Shown: piece by piece, positions 1-11,376 of the stretch | How positions within the stretch are numbered: position 1 is the first letter of the stretch | Layout: the number at the start of each line of letters is the position of its first letter | Source of the DNA: Erigeron canadensis | Lineage: Eukaryota; Streptophyta; Magnoliopsida; Asterales; Asteraceae | DNA: 64,000 nt | Reading direction: 5' to 3' | Assembly (NCBI RefSeq): GCF_010389155.1 | Contig: NC_057761.1 | Location: 51,458,587-51,522,586 of the forward strand | Translations under genes and position numbers: made by a program | Notes under the pieces: model-generated | What the model was told of the DNA's origin: nothing | Database searches by the model: none | Seen by the model: only the letters and a program-made list of their open reading frames with translations

Positions 1-642
1 GCTCATATTGCCTTGACAATCATTCAAAAATTCACTTCTCAACTTTGTTACTTCGGCCTCCGACCGAAACTCCTTGAAGAACATTTCTTTAAACTCGGGC
101 CACTCCACATTATCCAAGGCCCCCTTCTTAATTGTCAACAAGCCATCCCACCACCTCTTTCCACCACTTCTCAACATCCCAACCGCGAATACCACTTTCA
201 AATGAGAGGGACATTGACTAGTACGGAATGCCCCCTCGATCTCGGATATCCACCGTGTACACACGATGGGATCACGGTCACCATGATACTCCGGTGGGTG
301 GCACACTTTAAAGTCTCGAAAAGTGAACTTCTTTTTATAGATTCTTTCCCCGGTCACTTCCACCTCCTTTTCATCCTCGGTTTTCTTGCCTTTATCCTTG
401 GCATCTCGCTTTTCAAATTCCCGTTGCACATTGATTGCCACTTCTTCTTTAATCATTTGAGCGATGTTGTCATTCACCGCTCCTTCTAATGTAGCATTCA
501 ACCGTTTGAGTAGAATAGGAGTGTACTTTTCCAAGGCTCTCCCAATTTGATCAGATATGTCCATGCTATCCGCATCAAATATAAGCTCTTCTTCATCATT
601 TTGTCGTTGGTGCTCATCTTCATCGTTGTGTTGATCGGCCAT
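1..642 (-). CDS. Retrotransposon gag polyprotein, N-terminal part (partial)
   Basis: An uninterrupted minus-strand frame of 214 codons runs from the ATG at 642 to the window edge. Gag forms the cytoplasmic particle that packages element RNA. The N-terminus is acidic and Gln/Glu-rich (residues ~1-30), followed by a helical charged segment with a Lys/Glu-rich stretch (~80-105). A typical Retrotrans_gag core follows: PPEYHGDRDP near 116-125, TRWISEIE near 129-136 and RWWDGL near 163-168. The start is the first ATG after the leader downstream of the primer-binding site. No stop or frameshift is visible. The zinc knuckle and pol genes would lie beyond the window. Confidence 0.85.
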   Translation of the reverse strand, partial: MADQHNDEDEHQRQNDEEELIFDADSMDISDQIGRALEKYTPILLKRLNATLEGAVNDNIAQMIKEEVAINVQREFEKRDAKDKGKKTEDEKEVEVTGERIYKKKFTFRDFKVCHPPEYHGDRDPIVCTRWISEIEGAFRTSQCPSHLKVVFAVGMLRSGGKRWWDGLLTIKKGALDNVEWPEFKEMFFKEFRSEAEVTKLRSEFLNDCQGNMS

Positions 643-950
643 GCTATAATAAGATTTAAATAAACGGATTTAATTTCAAAGCCTATCTCTACACACGCAA
701 ACTAAAGCCAAACCTATATCTTTATACAAAACCGTTCAAGGTTTGTTGCCGTTAGTTTATAAATCCATTAGTATTCCAACCACAATAAGGTCGGTTTCTT
801 ATTGTGCTTCAAATACTAACAAGTAGATAAACTAACATCATCAAACACATCTTTCGGTCCCATATAATGTTTCGGATACCTAAGGTCGAGTCTCAACTAA
901 GGTTTAAGTCTAGGCACTCTCTCAACGAGGGTAAACCTAAATCCCTTAAA

Positions 951-967
951 CCTTGGCTCTGATACCA
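951..967 (-). other. Primer-binding site (tRNA-iMet)
   Basis: The minus strand reads TGGTATCAGAGCCAAGG, the classic plant retroelement primer site pairing with the 3' end of initiator tRNA-Met. It lies 3 nt inside the LTR, whose end reads ...TTTCA at 971. Confidence 0.9.
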
Positions 968-970
968 ACT

Positions 971-3020
971 TGAAACGCCTCAACTCAATTTAATCCCAAA
1001 GGTATGAACATAAAAGAAAAGAAACGCAAATTAGATAAATTATACTTAGAAAAATACGGCCAATTTTCGCCAAAATTCAAAGTTCTCAAATTTGAAAAAT
1101 GACAAATTGAACCTTCTTAGAATGTTAATATAAGTCTATTGTATGAGTTTCAGGTCCCGGAAAGATCAAACGAAGCCTCGGTAAAAAAAGTGTAAAAATT
1201 ACAGAGGAGCACGGCTCTTGTGTCCTGCAGAGGCCGTCCACAAGATCCGTCCTCTGCACAAAGGCCGTCCTCTTCAGGTTTCGTACTTTTGACACATTGA
1301 ACAACTTTCGACCCCTTTTTCTCAAAACCGAGCTTCCGACAACTGATTAGCAACTTAGTTTTGACATAAATCAACTAACACTACATTTCCAAAAGTCTCC
1401 ATACCATCCATTTATACAAACCAAGTTTCTACAAGTAAACGGGTCATCTTACCCATTTTGACACAATTTTCGCCCAAAGTGCAACTTTACATCTTTTCTA
1501 AAAAGCTTTACACCTGATCTTTTACATAATATAACAAAATATGACCATCAACCCAAAATGTACCAAGAGCCAAAAGGAGAGGGATAACTAAGCCTCTAAA
1601 CCCAAAAGCTTGTCATTCATCCATGAATGACCTAAATACCTTCAAATCTTGCAAATCTTTACTTCAACCACTTCAAGCTCTAAATCAACACTTTCAAATC
1701 AACAATCCTAGTTCCCTCTTGCGGAACTACCTATAAAAAGGGTAAACAACTAAAATATAAGCAAAGGCTTAGTGAATATACTTGCATACATCTATGGATA
1801 CAAAGGAGGGCAAAGTACAAGGACTTTCACATGTAACCTATGGCATCGTCATGTCACATTTACATATTCACCTTGCACACTAACAACACATATATGGATC
1901 CATATAAGCTAAACAATCATAACAAATCATATCTATCGGGATTCTTAGGCCCCGGAGGTTCTTAGGCCTCATGTTACATCAACTATCGGGATTCTTAGGC
2001 CCCGGAGGTTCTTAGGCCTCATAAACAATGCCCCACATGGGCTTAACGCCGAACCAATTACCATGCTTGGAACATTCACATCTCATGGTAATTGGCCCAA
2101 CGTATACATAAAGGTATGCAAGAATACTCACCTCCTCCGCAACTTGGAAAATAAAGCTAAAACGATTATGCACAACAAGCTTCAACCTATGATCATCACA
2201 TAAAATGCATAAGCTTACATTCACAACTTGACTAGTTCAACCTAGTCATACTCAATCACTAGCCTTTCTAAACCCAAAACCCAACCCATTTGTCATTGAG
2301 CTTCATTTTCTTTAACAAACACACTAGGTAGTTCAATCTAACATTTTCATCAACAATTCCATGACTAGTCAAAACTCATCTTTTCTCAAGAACTCAAATT
2401 TATCACATGCACTCATTATTTTCATAATCAAACATATCATATAACTCAATGACAACTAGGTTAACTAAGGAATTGAGGAAAAATTAACCATAAATCATTT
2501 TTCTAGTAAAACCCCCAAATTGGTTCACTCATGAACCCTAATTTTCAAGAGAATTGACAAAGCTAGATTGGGGAAATTTATTACCTCAACAATGGAAGAC
2601 AATTACTTGAGATTTTAAATCCACAAATCCTTCCCTTTTTCTTCTCAATTTTCGGCCACCACCCAAACCCTAGCTTTTAAATTTACTTGATAGAAATTGA
2701 TGATGATAATGATTATTATGGATAACCTTTCCTTTGAATTGAAGAATTAACCCTTGATTTTGAAAGGAATGGAAGAAGGTTGCATGAAGAAATTTTTGGA
2801 AGAACAAAATGAAGTGTAAAGGTGGAAAAAGGAGATGTGGCTGACATTTTCTATGGGTGCCACGACCCATCTCTAAAAATGTGGGTATTATACCCGCTAT
2901 CCGCTAAAGTTCCAACTAAATTAACCCCATAACTAAAAATAAAATACTAGAAAATTAATTTAATGTCAAAGCTATAAAAAGGGGTTAATTTCTTTTACTT
3001 TAAAATCTTGGGGTGTTATA
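971..3020 (-). repeat. 5' LTR of the Gypsy element
   Basis: The LTR ends with CA at 972-971, next to the primer-binding site. On the minus strand its proposed outer edge reads TATAACACCCCAAG, close to the TGTAACACCCC start seen in many plant Gypsy LTRs; TG appears to have mutated to TA. A 40-bp segment at 1933-1972 recurs at 1983-2022 as a 50-bp-period tandem duplication. The second LTR is outside the window, so length and edge cannot be confirmed by comparison. Confidence 0.65.
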
Positions 3021-3374
3021 TAAATTCCCAGAAAAGTAATCCGGCTAAGCCTGGATACTACGCTTGATGAGAAGAGCTCCTAAAAAGTATATTTGTATGT
3101 CTTGAGAAATGAGAAAGTCCATAAATAAGAAACAAGGATAGATCATTAAAATTTCATGAATACGAACAAATTAAAGATATAGAGCTGTTGTAAACAAACA
3201 CAACAAACAACGATTTAACTAACACATGACTAGAAACTCAACATGTACTCGAATATTAAAGTCAACACCCAATCTTGCCAAAAATGGGGTATGAAGGGAG
3301 TGGGATGTTGGTACTCAACAAAAACTTTACCATGTAAATTAAACTTGCGAAGTACCCAAATTATTAGAAAAAGA

Positions 3375-3532
3375 TAGGAAATGTTAAATACAGCTCTTAG
3401 GGCTGTATTTAACGTGCATAAAAAAATTTGTAGCTTCCTTATTAAAAGTCCACCTCCTGATTTTCATGGTAAATGTACAAACAATTTATGCACCTTAAAT
3501 ACAGTCCTAAGGATTATATTTAGCAAACCCCA
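3375..3532 (-). mobile_element. hAT-like MITE with hairpin ends, copy 1
   Basis: About 158 bp. It matches the reverse complement of the element at 35784-35939 along its whole length. Both ends contain a local palindrome: AAATACAGC, a short centre, then its complement. The outer ends are inverted copies of roughly GGGAAATGCTAAATACAG. No clear target duplication remains at this copy, so it is probably the older of the two. There is no coding capacity. Confidence 0.8.
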
Positions 3533-4120
3533 AGTTATAAATACTTTAAAGATCTACATCGACCTTCAGCCCCTCCGAGTTGGCCATGACGGTTATGTCC
3601 ATAAACTAATAAAGTTTTAAGAAAAAAAAACTATCAAACATTCACGAATATAAATGGAAATACAAGAGATATGTTCAGTTCGTTCATTTAACTAAACGGA
3701 CTTTTTCTTTTTCATGTTCTTTAGAATTGTTACGTTATTACTTTTGTGAAATAAAAAGGAATTATGGCTTGAAATTTTGTTCCACATTCAAAGCAATAAC
3801 TTTTTCTTCATTCCTTTTTAATTTAGCGCACAAGTCTTCAACTGTTTTGTAAGTGGAATTTCAGAGAAATTAAAAGGAAATATGACCTGAAATTTGGTTC
3901 TCAAAATAATTAAAAAGTATCTTCAGTTCTGGAAGGCATACAAAAAGGATCAAAACTTTTGACACGAGTGTATTAGATGGGGAATTGGGATCAATATTTT
4001 CTTTTCGTCTTTGTTTTAGTTTATTTATTTATTTTTCATCTGAAAAATTCGTGTTGAAACACTTAAAAAAACAACATTATTCGATATCCACCGACTTGAA
4101 ATATAAAGAAAGGAAAAGAA

Positions 4121-4278
4121 CTGGCCACTACGACTTTCGGGTTTCGGACTCGAATACCTCGATGGTGTATGAGAAAGATGAAAATGTAGACAGACCTTAC
4201 ATCTACCAAGGTCGAAAGACTGTTTCTAGGCTCTACCAAATTGATAAAAAAGAACCGCCGACCTTTACATGAGATGTC
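4121..4278 (-). repeat. SINE family A, 5'-truncated copy
   Basis: Read on the minus strand, this matches the body of the SINE at 36909-37159: a GGTAGA-type repeat pair, a TCTACAT segment, a CATACACCATCGAGGTAT block and a final segment related to CCGAAAGTCGTAGTG. The tRNA-like head is missing. A short open frame across it has no protein features. Confidence 0.7.
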
Positions 4279-6528
4279 TTACCATCAATATATTTCGATG
4301 AATATTATTAAAGGATATCTATTTAACAATATTCAAGTTGGTTAAAAATAAATTAGTTGTGGATTCAACTTTAATTAAAATAAAATTATTAAAACGTAAA
4401 AATTATTATGTGTGTGAAACTTTTGCTTTCAAATAATAAAAACTATCTCTTTTCAGAAATTAGAATATATATTTAAAAAAATGCCCTACAAAAACATGAT
4501 ACCGTATTCATATTATTGCTGCGCACAAAGTTTTTGTTAAATTGCATTGAAATTTATGGTGATACTTATATATATACGAGAAAAAATGGTCTTTATCTAT
4601 TGACCAAAGATATTTTATAATTCAAAAGCTAGGAAGTAAATATCACTTACATGTGTGTATATATGTATGCACATTTTCTTGTACGATAAGTATAATATTT
4701 ATAGCTGGAAAGCTTGAATTACAGGAACAATAAAATTCTTAGAATATGATACTCTATGGAATAAAAATATTTTATTTTTAAATCAATAACTTTTTACTTG
4801 TTTGATTAAAATTTCTACGCCCAATCATCTCAAAAGTAAAGAATATTCAATTGTTGCATGAAAGAAGAAAGTTATAATCATCAGAAGATTTGTGGCCTTT
4901 TCATGCTTTCGAACTTTTGATTTTGATGGCCAATCTTTCTTCCTACAAGATCTTGTTTCAAAAGAAACACTATGGAAATGATAATTGTTATCTAGTTTGT
5001 TATATACTTTTCAGGGAGAGAGGAATCAATTTTCCATGAATAGCTTCCATTTGTCTCATGATTGTACTAAAAAAAATCTCAAAAAATTCATCACAAATCC
5101 TAAATATATATATATCAATACCAGGTCTTTTACCCGCACGATATGCGACTAATTAAAATATCGTTAATGGAATATACATGAGAAAAATAATCTAGCTAGA
5201 TGTGGATATTGATAATTAGTAAAAGTATTTTGTGTTAATTTATACAACCATATCATTCGTTGGCCCTTTTATTTCATATTATGGTTAGCAACAAAACTGG
5301 TCAACAAAAACATTAAACAACATGCATTGAGTTTGGACTCGGCTACATAGATTATAAAGAACGATCACAACATATTTTTAGATAAAATATGTAACAACCA
5401 TGGAACAATTATAACTCACTTTTAAACAATATGTTTTATTGTATGCTTGTCAAAATGGTAAATATACGCATCGAGTTTAATAAATTGTGAAGCACCAAAA
5501 AAGACACTAACCAATTACATACACAATAATCTAAAAACAAACCAATACTTATTCTAGTAAAATTAAAAAATAGGTAAATAAAATATCTAACTGTAATGTA
5601 AACTATACATATGCAATTCAAAGTAGCTATCGGTAAAAATGCACAGTGTCAAAAAATAAATTTTTACCTAAATTAAATAATTTTAAGATCTATATAACAT
5701 TTGAAAATTAGGTAAGTCATAATTTTTATAAAAATATTAAAATAATTTAATTTAAAGAAAGATAAATATTATAAAAAAATAATATGAAGATGTCACATAC
5801 GATAACATTTTATGTAGCAATGTTTTAAGATAGTTTGGAATTGAAGAGGATTTTAAAAGGCTAGGAATCCTACTGTTTACCCGCACGATATCCGGTAGTT
5901 TTAAATAATGTATATAAACGCTTTTGATATAATAATGGGTTTAATCAACGGATGTCAAACATACCGTTACTTTGGTATATGGTTGTCCATAACTTTTTTA
6001 ATTGATATACATTCTTTAAAAACCTTTGTTTTATTGTTGTATAATCCCAATATAGGGTGGCGACTTCAGCCTCGTTTGCAGCCACAGATTGATGAAGGTG
6101 AGATTTTGCATTTGCAGCTTCATATATATGATGTTAGGATTAGAACATATATATTAGAAAAATCATGGCCAAATACATACATTTTCTTGTTGCAATATGC
6201 GAATAACTAAATAAATAATAACACAGAAATGTGTGCATATAGACAAACATCCAAAATCACGATGTATACATGTGATACACCACCTAAATACATCATATTT
6301 AAAACCCCAAAAATGTTAAAATATAAATATATAGAATTCAAGATCTTAACAATAACATATATATAAAAAAGAATGATTCGTATTGAGATATAAATAATTA
6401 ACGAATAACATCAAACTAAAACGCATAACCAAAATAGATCACTTATAATTAATGGAAATTGGTTTGGGAAATAAAAAAGAAAAATCATAGAAAATATTGA
6501 AAGGAGGAAAAAACCATGACAAAAGCAG

Positions 6529-6529
<1 letters not shown>

Positions 6530-6565
<36 letters not shown>
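6530..6565. repeat. (TA)n microsatellite
   Basis: About 36 bp of uninterrupted TA dinucleotides, directly abutting the MITE that starts at 6566. Confidence 0.95.
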
Positions 6566-6568
<3 letters not shown>

Positions 6569-6760
6569 GGGAAAAGTGAATATAAGGTTGTCCGGCATCT
6601 AAGCTTAGGTGTGGAACCCCTCACATACAAATTTTTTAATATTTTTTAATTAATGATTAAATGTTTTGGCCCCTATGATATTTATGGATTAAAAAAACTA
6701 TTTGTGAGTGTTACACACCTAAGCTTGGATACCTAACAGCCTTATATTCCCATTCCCATA
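6566..6760. mobile_element. MITE with TATGGGAA-type inverted ends, copy 1
   Basis: 195 bp, starting TATGGGAAAAGTGAATATAAGG-like and ending in the inverted form of TATGGGAATGGGAATATAAGG. Subterminal CTAAGCTTAGGTGTG and its inverted partner occur near both ends. Related to 19527-19713. It inserted into or beside a TA repeat, so the target duplication cannot be defined. Superfamily uncertain. Confidence 0.7.
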
Positions 6761-8868
6761 TGTTATTTGATTGTTTCTTTGCTATATCCTTGCTTCTAGC
6801 TCGTATTGTAAATCCGACAAGGTACTTAGATTTGAACTCCTTTTTAACTCAAGTCGGACGTGTCCAAAATGCTTAGGCTAGCTTAGTATGTCGTTAGAAA
6901 TTGATTTTAATTATTCTGCTAAATAGGTTGTTGATTAGATAAAATATGTTCATTGATTAATTTTTTGGTTTTCAGAAGATGCATGGTTATTATTATTTTT
7001 TAAAGTGCATATATAAATGGAGTCTATATATATATATGGAGATGGTATTCAAAGATTTTAATTTGAGCAAGCAAAATGTGTGGGGACAAGTTTATGTGTT
7101 GTGTACAATCATGGATACAGCTTATGCTATGTCCTAAGAATGGGATAAAGTCGATTTTGTACCATTGTCCCCCTGCCTCTTTGTGAAACGATGATAAGTG
7201 TTTTTATAATATTTGCAGTTGTGTATAAACAAGAAAGCTATAAATCATATCGTATCTACGTACTTATGATATTATATTATTGAAGTTTAAGAATATATAT
7301 TTAATATGATTCTAATCAATTAAAAGATCAAGTTATATTGTGAAAAAGGGAAAATGGGTGGGAACTTTCCCGTCTCATGTATTTTCTTGGTACCTAAAGC
7401 ACACATTGCATAGGATCCCAGCAAGTCACTATCCTCATATATGGATCACAAGATATAGTTTCTCCACTTGCATTTAGCAAGTTATGAATTCTTGACCGCT
7501 AGACTTCATTTATATATGGGATTGGTAGATCAATTTATACTGTGTATAAGTAATGAATTGAAATCAATTAATCTCTAGCTTGATGCTGTATCTCTAATAG
7601 TGCAATGGAAATTAAGTTGCATACATGACAATGCATGTTAGTAAGTGTTCTGATATATCTTTCTAATGCCTATATGTGTAATGTAGCTAGCTAGGCAGCC
7701 CGAACATTTGATCGATCAAGTGAGATTAATTGAGTCGCGCGTTTATCTACCGAAACGTACAGACAGGGTCTGTTTCATACTTTATATATGTTTGAGTCAT
7801 GAAAACGACTCTATATATAGCAATACTATGTAATTATAATGGCCTACTCGACGTTTTCAAGTACTAGAGTTGTCCTTTCACATTTTAGAATCATTGTATG
7901 TATATATGTATCACCCTCAGAATAAATAAATACCACAATATATGCTCTTTTACGAGTGATTCTTCGATAGATATATAGTTGCGCGCTGTCGTGGGGAATT
8001 TAATTATATATTTCCACCCAGTCTGAAAATACCAAAACTATATACATCATCTTATATGAATATTTTCTTAGCAAAAAACCCAAGTTTCTTCTTAATTAAA
8101 TCATAATGTGAATTAGTGTATTGGTGTGAATATAACCCAGCTAGCTACTACCTAGCTTCGATATATCTGTCTTGCGAGACTTAACATATATATATATATA
8201 TATATCATTCCTTATAGTTGGAAGAAAAACTAGATCATTAAAATAGCCAGTGAGATAGTCAATCATAACAATTCTTTCAATTCATCCAAAATATATGTTT
8301 ATTCATGAAAGTTTACTAAAGCCACTTTTTAATATGCATGGTTTCTGCTTAAATTTCAAAGCACAATAGTCGTATATGCATGTATGTATGTGTATATATG
8401 ATACACACACAGATATATACGCAGCCATATTCTAGTCGTATACAGAACCCAACCATGGAATTTAGAGAAAAAAAAAGTCGCAGACTTATCACTCCTAATA
8501 GTCAAACGCAAGACCTGTCGGTAAGATTCAGGGGAAGTTCCTCATCACAGTCTCCCTGCATTTACAAATTGAAACTATGTTTCGTGTGTTACATATTTAA
8601 CTAGACAACTATATAACATATAAATGAACATTAATTAATTAAGATGCATATACAAAATCATATATATACCCTAAAATCTCCATAGAAAAATATGGGGAAT
8701 ATATATCTGGAAAGTACAACAAATTAAAGAAACAAGAACAAAGCCAACAATTAACCCCGCCATATATAATTAGCTAACTAATTAAGAAAATTGAAAAGGA
8801 ACCTAGTCATTGTACAATGATCGATCGATGATCATACTTTGCTACGCAACGATGAAACAAGTGCTTCT

Positions 8869-8890
8869 AATTACCTTGAAGAAGGTAATT
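8869..8890. other. Perfect 9-bp hairpin downstream of the WRKY stop
   Basis: AATTACCTT, loop GAAG, AAGGTAATT, about 150 bp beyond the WRKY stop codon and so possibly within its 3' UTR. There is no U-rich tail typical of a Pol III terminator. Function unknown. Confidence 0.5.
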
Positions 8891-9037
8891 CACACAAAAA
8901 AAAACAACCCGATCCTTGTACATTGTCAGTACATAAGATTACTTGAAAGATTGTCGAAGAAATTAAGCATGAAGCTAGCTAGTTAAGTAACTATAAATAA
9001 CCTGGCCTTAATTCGATGATCAAACCAACTACACCTT

Positions 9038-11300
9038 TTAATTCTGTTCTTCTTTGGGATCATCTTTTCGAATCTGGGACGGGACAACATCTTGAAGTAG
9101 TCCATGATCTCTAACAAGTGAAGAAGACGTAGAAGAAGAAGGTGGAGGGCAAAAACGTCTTTCTTGAAAAAATTGAGAGTATGCTGGTGATGGATGAGCA
9201 GTAGTACTACTAGCATTATTAGTGTTGTTGTTGAAGTTTAGAGAATTAGATGAGCTTGAAGTTTGGCTATGGAAAGTAGTATAGGGCTGGTAGTGAGGTT
9301 GTGTAAAAAGAAAAGAAGATAGACCGCCATTATTTCCGCCGCTACTAAAACAACCATAACCTCCGCTTTCTGGCGGCATGATTCCAATGGCTCCTCTTGG
9401 TGTCATCGGATACGGGTGAGTGTGGGTACCTTCGTAAGTTGTGATAACAATCGACGGATCATCGGATGATCTCTCAACTCTCTTCTTGACTCCACATGCC
9501 ACACTTGTGCACCTATGGTAACTCCTATAAAAACCGATTCAAAAACATTAAGGATCATGCATTATCAACTTGTTTTCATGGTTGATGCATAAAATGGCCA
9601 ACACAAACAATATAGTATATACATCCTAGGGCACCAAGTATATATATAGATAGAGAGAGGAAGGAATCTAGAGAGAGAGAGAGATCACCTAGGAAAAGGG
9701 CTATTTTTCACAGCTTTCTGACCATATTTTCTCCATCTATAACCATCATCCAAGTGATCAATGTCACTCTTGGTCATGAAAGCAAATCTTGGTTCCCTTT
9801 GCTTTTTTGGGTTCTTCTTTTTGGGTTTTAACCTGATGACCACAATTAAACACATTAATATTAAAACAGTATAAAATTAATCACAAAAATAACACTTTTC
9901 TTTTGTAAGAAAATACGGATCAAAAAATAGAATAAAGATTGATATATTTAACAAATCCTGAAATATATACTAATGCGCATCACAAAACACCTGCTCATGA
10001 TCGACCAAATCTACTTTTGGGGATCATGTGTGTGTGTGTGAGAAAAGAGCTTACTCTTTTGTTGATCAATATATTTTATAAGATCTTGAAAAAACACCGT
10101 GTATATGTGTGAAACCAACAAAGCGTTTACTTTTTTTTTATTTTTTCGGTCAAAACCGACTAAATCAATTAATACCACAAAATTACAAAAAATATTATAC
10201 ATCATCATCATCTGTGTGAAACAAATTAAAGCTAGCTTGAATTTTTTTTTTGATATTCTTTTATCAGTGAAGAAAGAATAAGCTAAGGCATTCATTAGGA
10301 ATGAAATGTGAAGTATGAAAACCACACATGAAACATCCAAAATGGTGTGCTAGTTATCAAAAAAAGAAAAAAAAAAGATTTTCTTGATATTGATTCAGCA
10401 AAAGAGAGGAAAAGATGGATTTCATTCAATACTACAAAAATATATTATCAAATAAAAAAATTTATTATGAAGATTTATATATACACAAGAATACCCACAA
10501 GTGTGTGCTAGGGAGGAAAAAAAGGGTTTTTTTTGGTTTTAATAAATATACCGTAAAAAGCACACAATTAGCAAACAAATCTATGTAGATGGATAAATAT
10601 ATTATGAGAATACACACCCAAGGAATACCCACAAAAAACACCCATATAAGTGTGTGCTATTTTTGAAGAAAAATTTGTTTTTTCTTGATTATTAATTATT
10701 ACTCATAATTTATATAAGTGAATTAGTAGATGTATTTATTAAAACAACTACACACAAATAAGTGTGTATATTTTTCAAAAGTGATATAAATATACATATA
10801 TAAGTGTGTAGTTCTTACTGTTTATTAGTTGTAGTAGTAGTAGTCGTTTTGTCATCGTCGTCATCATCATTATCATTATCATCGTCGTCATCATCTTGAG
10901 CTGATGATGATCTTTTTCTAGTATTAGTATTATTCTCTTGGTCATCAACATTATTATTCACAGCATCATTTGAAGAAGATGAGATCGAACAAGAATTCTG
11001 TGTGGGTGGTGTGCTCACTATCTCCGCCGCCGGCACCGGTGGCGGAAGAGACGACGGTGATTGATCAATCAGTGAAGGTGGTGGATGATGAGTAGGTTGT
11101 TCATGAAGTATATCAAAAAGAGATGCACCTCCACCATAATCTTGAAAAGCTAATATATCCAAGTATCCTGCTTGAGCCATATCAAAAAAGCCACCACCAA
11201 AGGCTGCCGGAATCTGATCGGAAAATGTTGAGTTAGCCATTAAGTTATTTTGATGATTTTCTAAGTTGTTCTTCTTTAAGTCTTCTTCTTTCTTTTCCAT
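9038..11300 (-). CDS. WRKY57: WRKY group IIc transcription factor, WRKY57-like
   Basis: A DNA-binding transcription factor expected to act in the nucleus on W-box (TTGAC) promoters. Three exons join in frame: 11300-10819, 9832-9689 and 9524-9038, giving 370 aa. Introns begin GT and end AG; the second splits an Arg codon just after PFP, the conserved intron site in WRKY domains. WRKYGQK is at residues 194-200 and the zinc ligands are C214, C219, H243 and H245 (C-X4-C-X23-H-X-H, group IIc). The segment FAFMTKSD before the domain, [14 protein letters not shown] within it and the GLLxDxVP-like C-terminus resemble Arabidopsis WRKY57; orthology is inferred. Residues ~135-161 are Asp/Asn- then Thr-rich. 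Odd: SYHRC where most family members have SYYRC. The start is the first in-frame ATG; an overlapping upstream ORF begins 17 nt earlier. Confidence 0.93.
9525..9688 (-). other. WRKY intron 2 (phase 2)
   Basis: 164 bp; the donor is AG/GTGATCTC and the acceptor is TATAG/GAGTTAC. Near the donor, the minus strand carries a CT-rich tract (GA repeats on the plus strand at 9650-9683). Confidence 0.9.
9833..10818 (-). other. WRKY intron 1
   Basis: 986 bp; the donor is CA/GTAAGAAC and the acceptor is CATCAG/GTTAAAAC. It contains several dispersed AAGTGTGTGCTA-like motifs (near 10498, 10650, 10761 and 10802) and no transposon I can define. Open frames inside it are intronic. Confidence 0.88.
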
Positions 11301-11317
11301 ATAAACATCAAAGGCAT
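11276..11317 (-). promoter_or_regulatory. Upstream ORF overlapping the WRKY start
   Basis: An ATG at 11317 opens a 13-codon frame in a different register that runs past the WRKY ATG (11300) and stops at 11276. If the transcript starts upstream of it, ribosomes reading it would bypass the main start. This depends on the true transcription start, which is not known. Confidence 0.45.
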
Positions 11318-11335
11318 AGATTCTTGATCTTCATT

Positions 11336-11376
11336 TGTATATATATATATATATAGGCTTTATATATATATCACAA
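11336..11376 (-). promoter_or_regulatory. TATA-rich core promoter candidate of the WRKY gene
   Basis: The minus strand shows TATATATAAAGCC followed by a TA run, 40-75 bp before the ATG. W-box cores lie farther upstream: TTGACC on the minus strand at 11575-11570 and on the plus strand at 11612-11617. These would be consistent with auto- or cross-regulation by WRKY factors, but that is inference. Confidence 0.4.

Larger units (their letters stand above)
1..3020 (-). mobile_element. Ty3/Gypsy LTR retrotransposon, 5' end (truncated by window)
   Basis: Reading the minus strand from about 3020 downward, the order is a ~2.05-kb LTR, a 3-nt spacer, a primer-binding site complementary to initiator tRNA-Met, a ~310-nt leader and the start of gag. 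This is the layout of a Ty3/Gypsy element. The long LTR and iMet site would suit the chromovirus (Tekay/del-like) branch, but that subgroup is inference because pol lies outside the window. The element leaves the window at base 1. Confidence is high for an LTR retrotransposon and moderate for the exact LTR outer edge. Confidence 0.85.
3021..8982. other. Intergenic AT-rich stretch, no gene found
   Basis: Between the retrotransposon and the WRKY gene I see only short open frames without family features. The stretch holds a hAT-like MITE (3375-3532), a SINE fragment (4121-4278), a TA microsatellite and a second MITE (6566-6760). Two short motifs beginning TTTACCCGCACGATAT (near 5124 and 5877) may be decayed Helitron ends. 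The part nearest the WRKY gene should contain its 3' UTR. Confidence 0.6.

Noticed and set aside
13..489. 158-codon plus-strand open frame
   Set aside because: It is the antisense shadow of the retrotransposon gag frame (minus, 642 to 1), which has clear family motifs.
10011..10340. 109-codon frame between WRKY exons
   Set aside because: Lies wholly in WRKY intron 1 and has no domain features.
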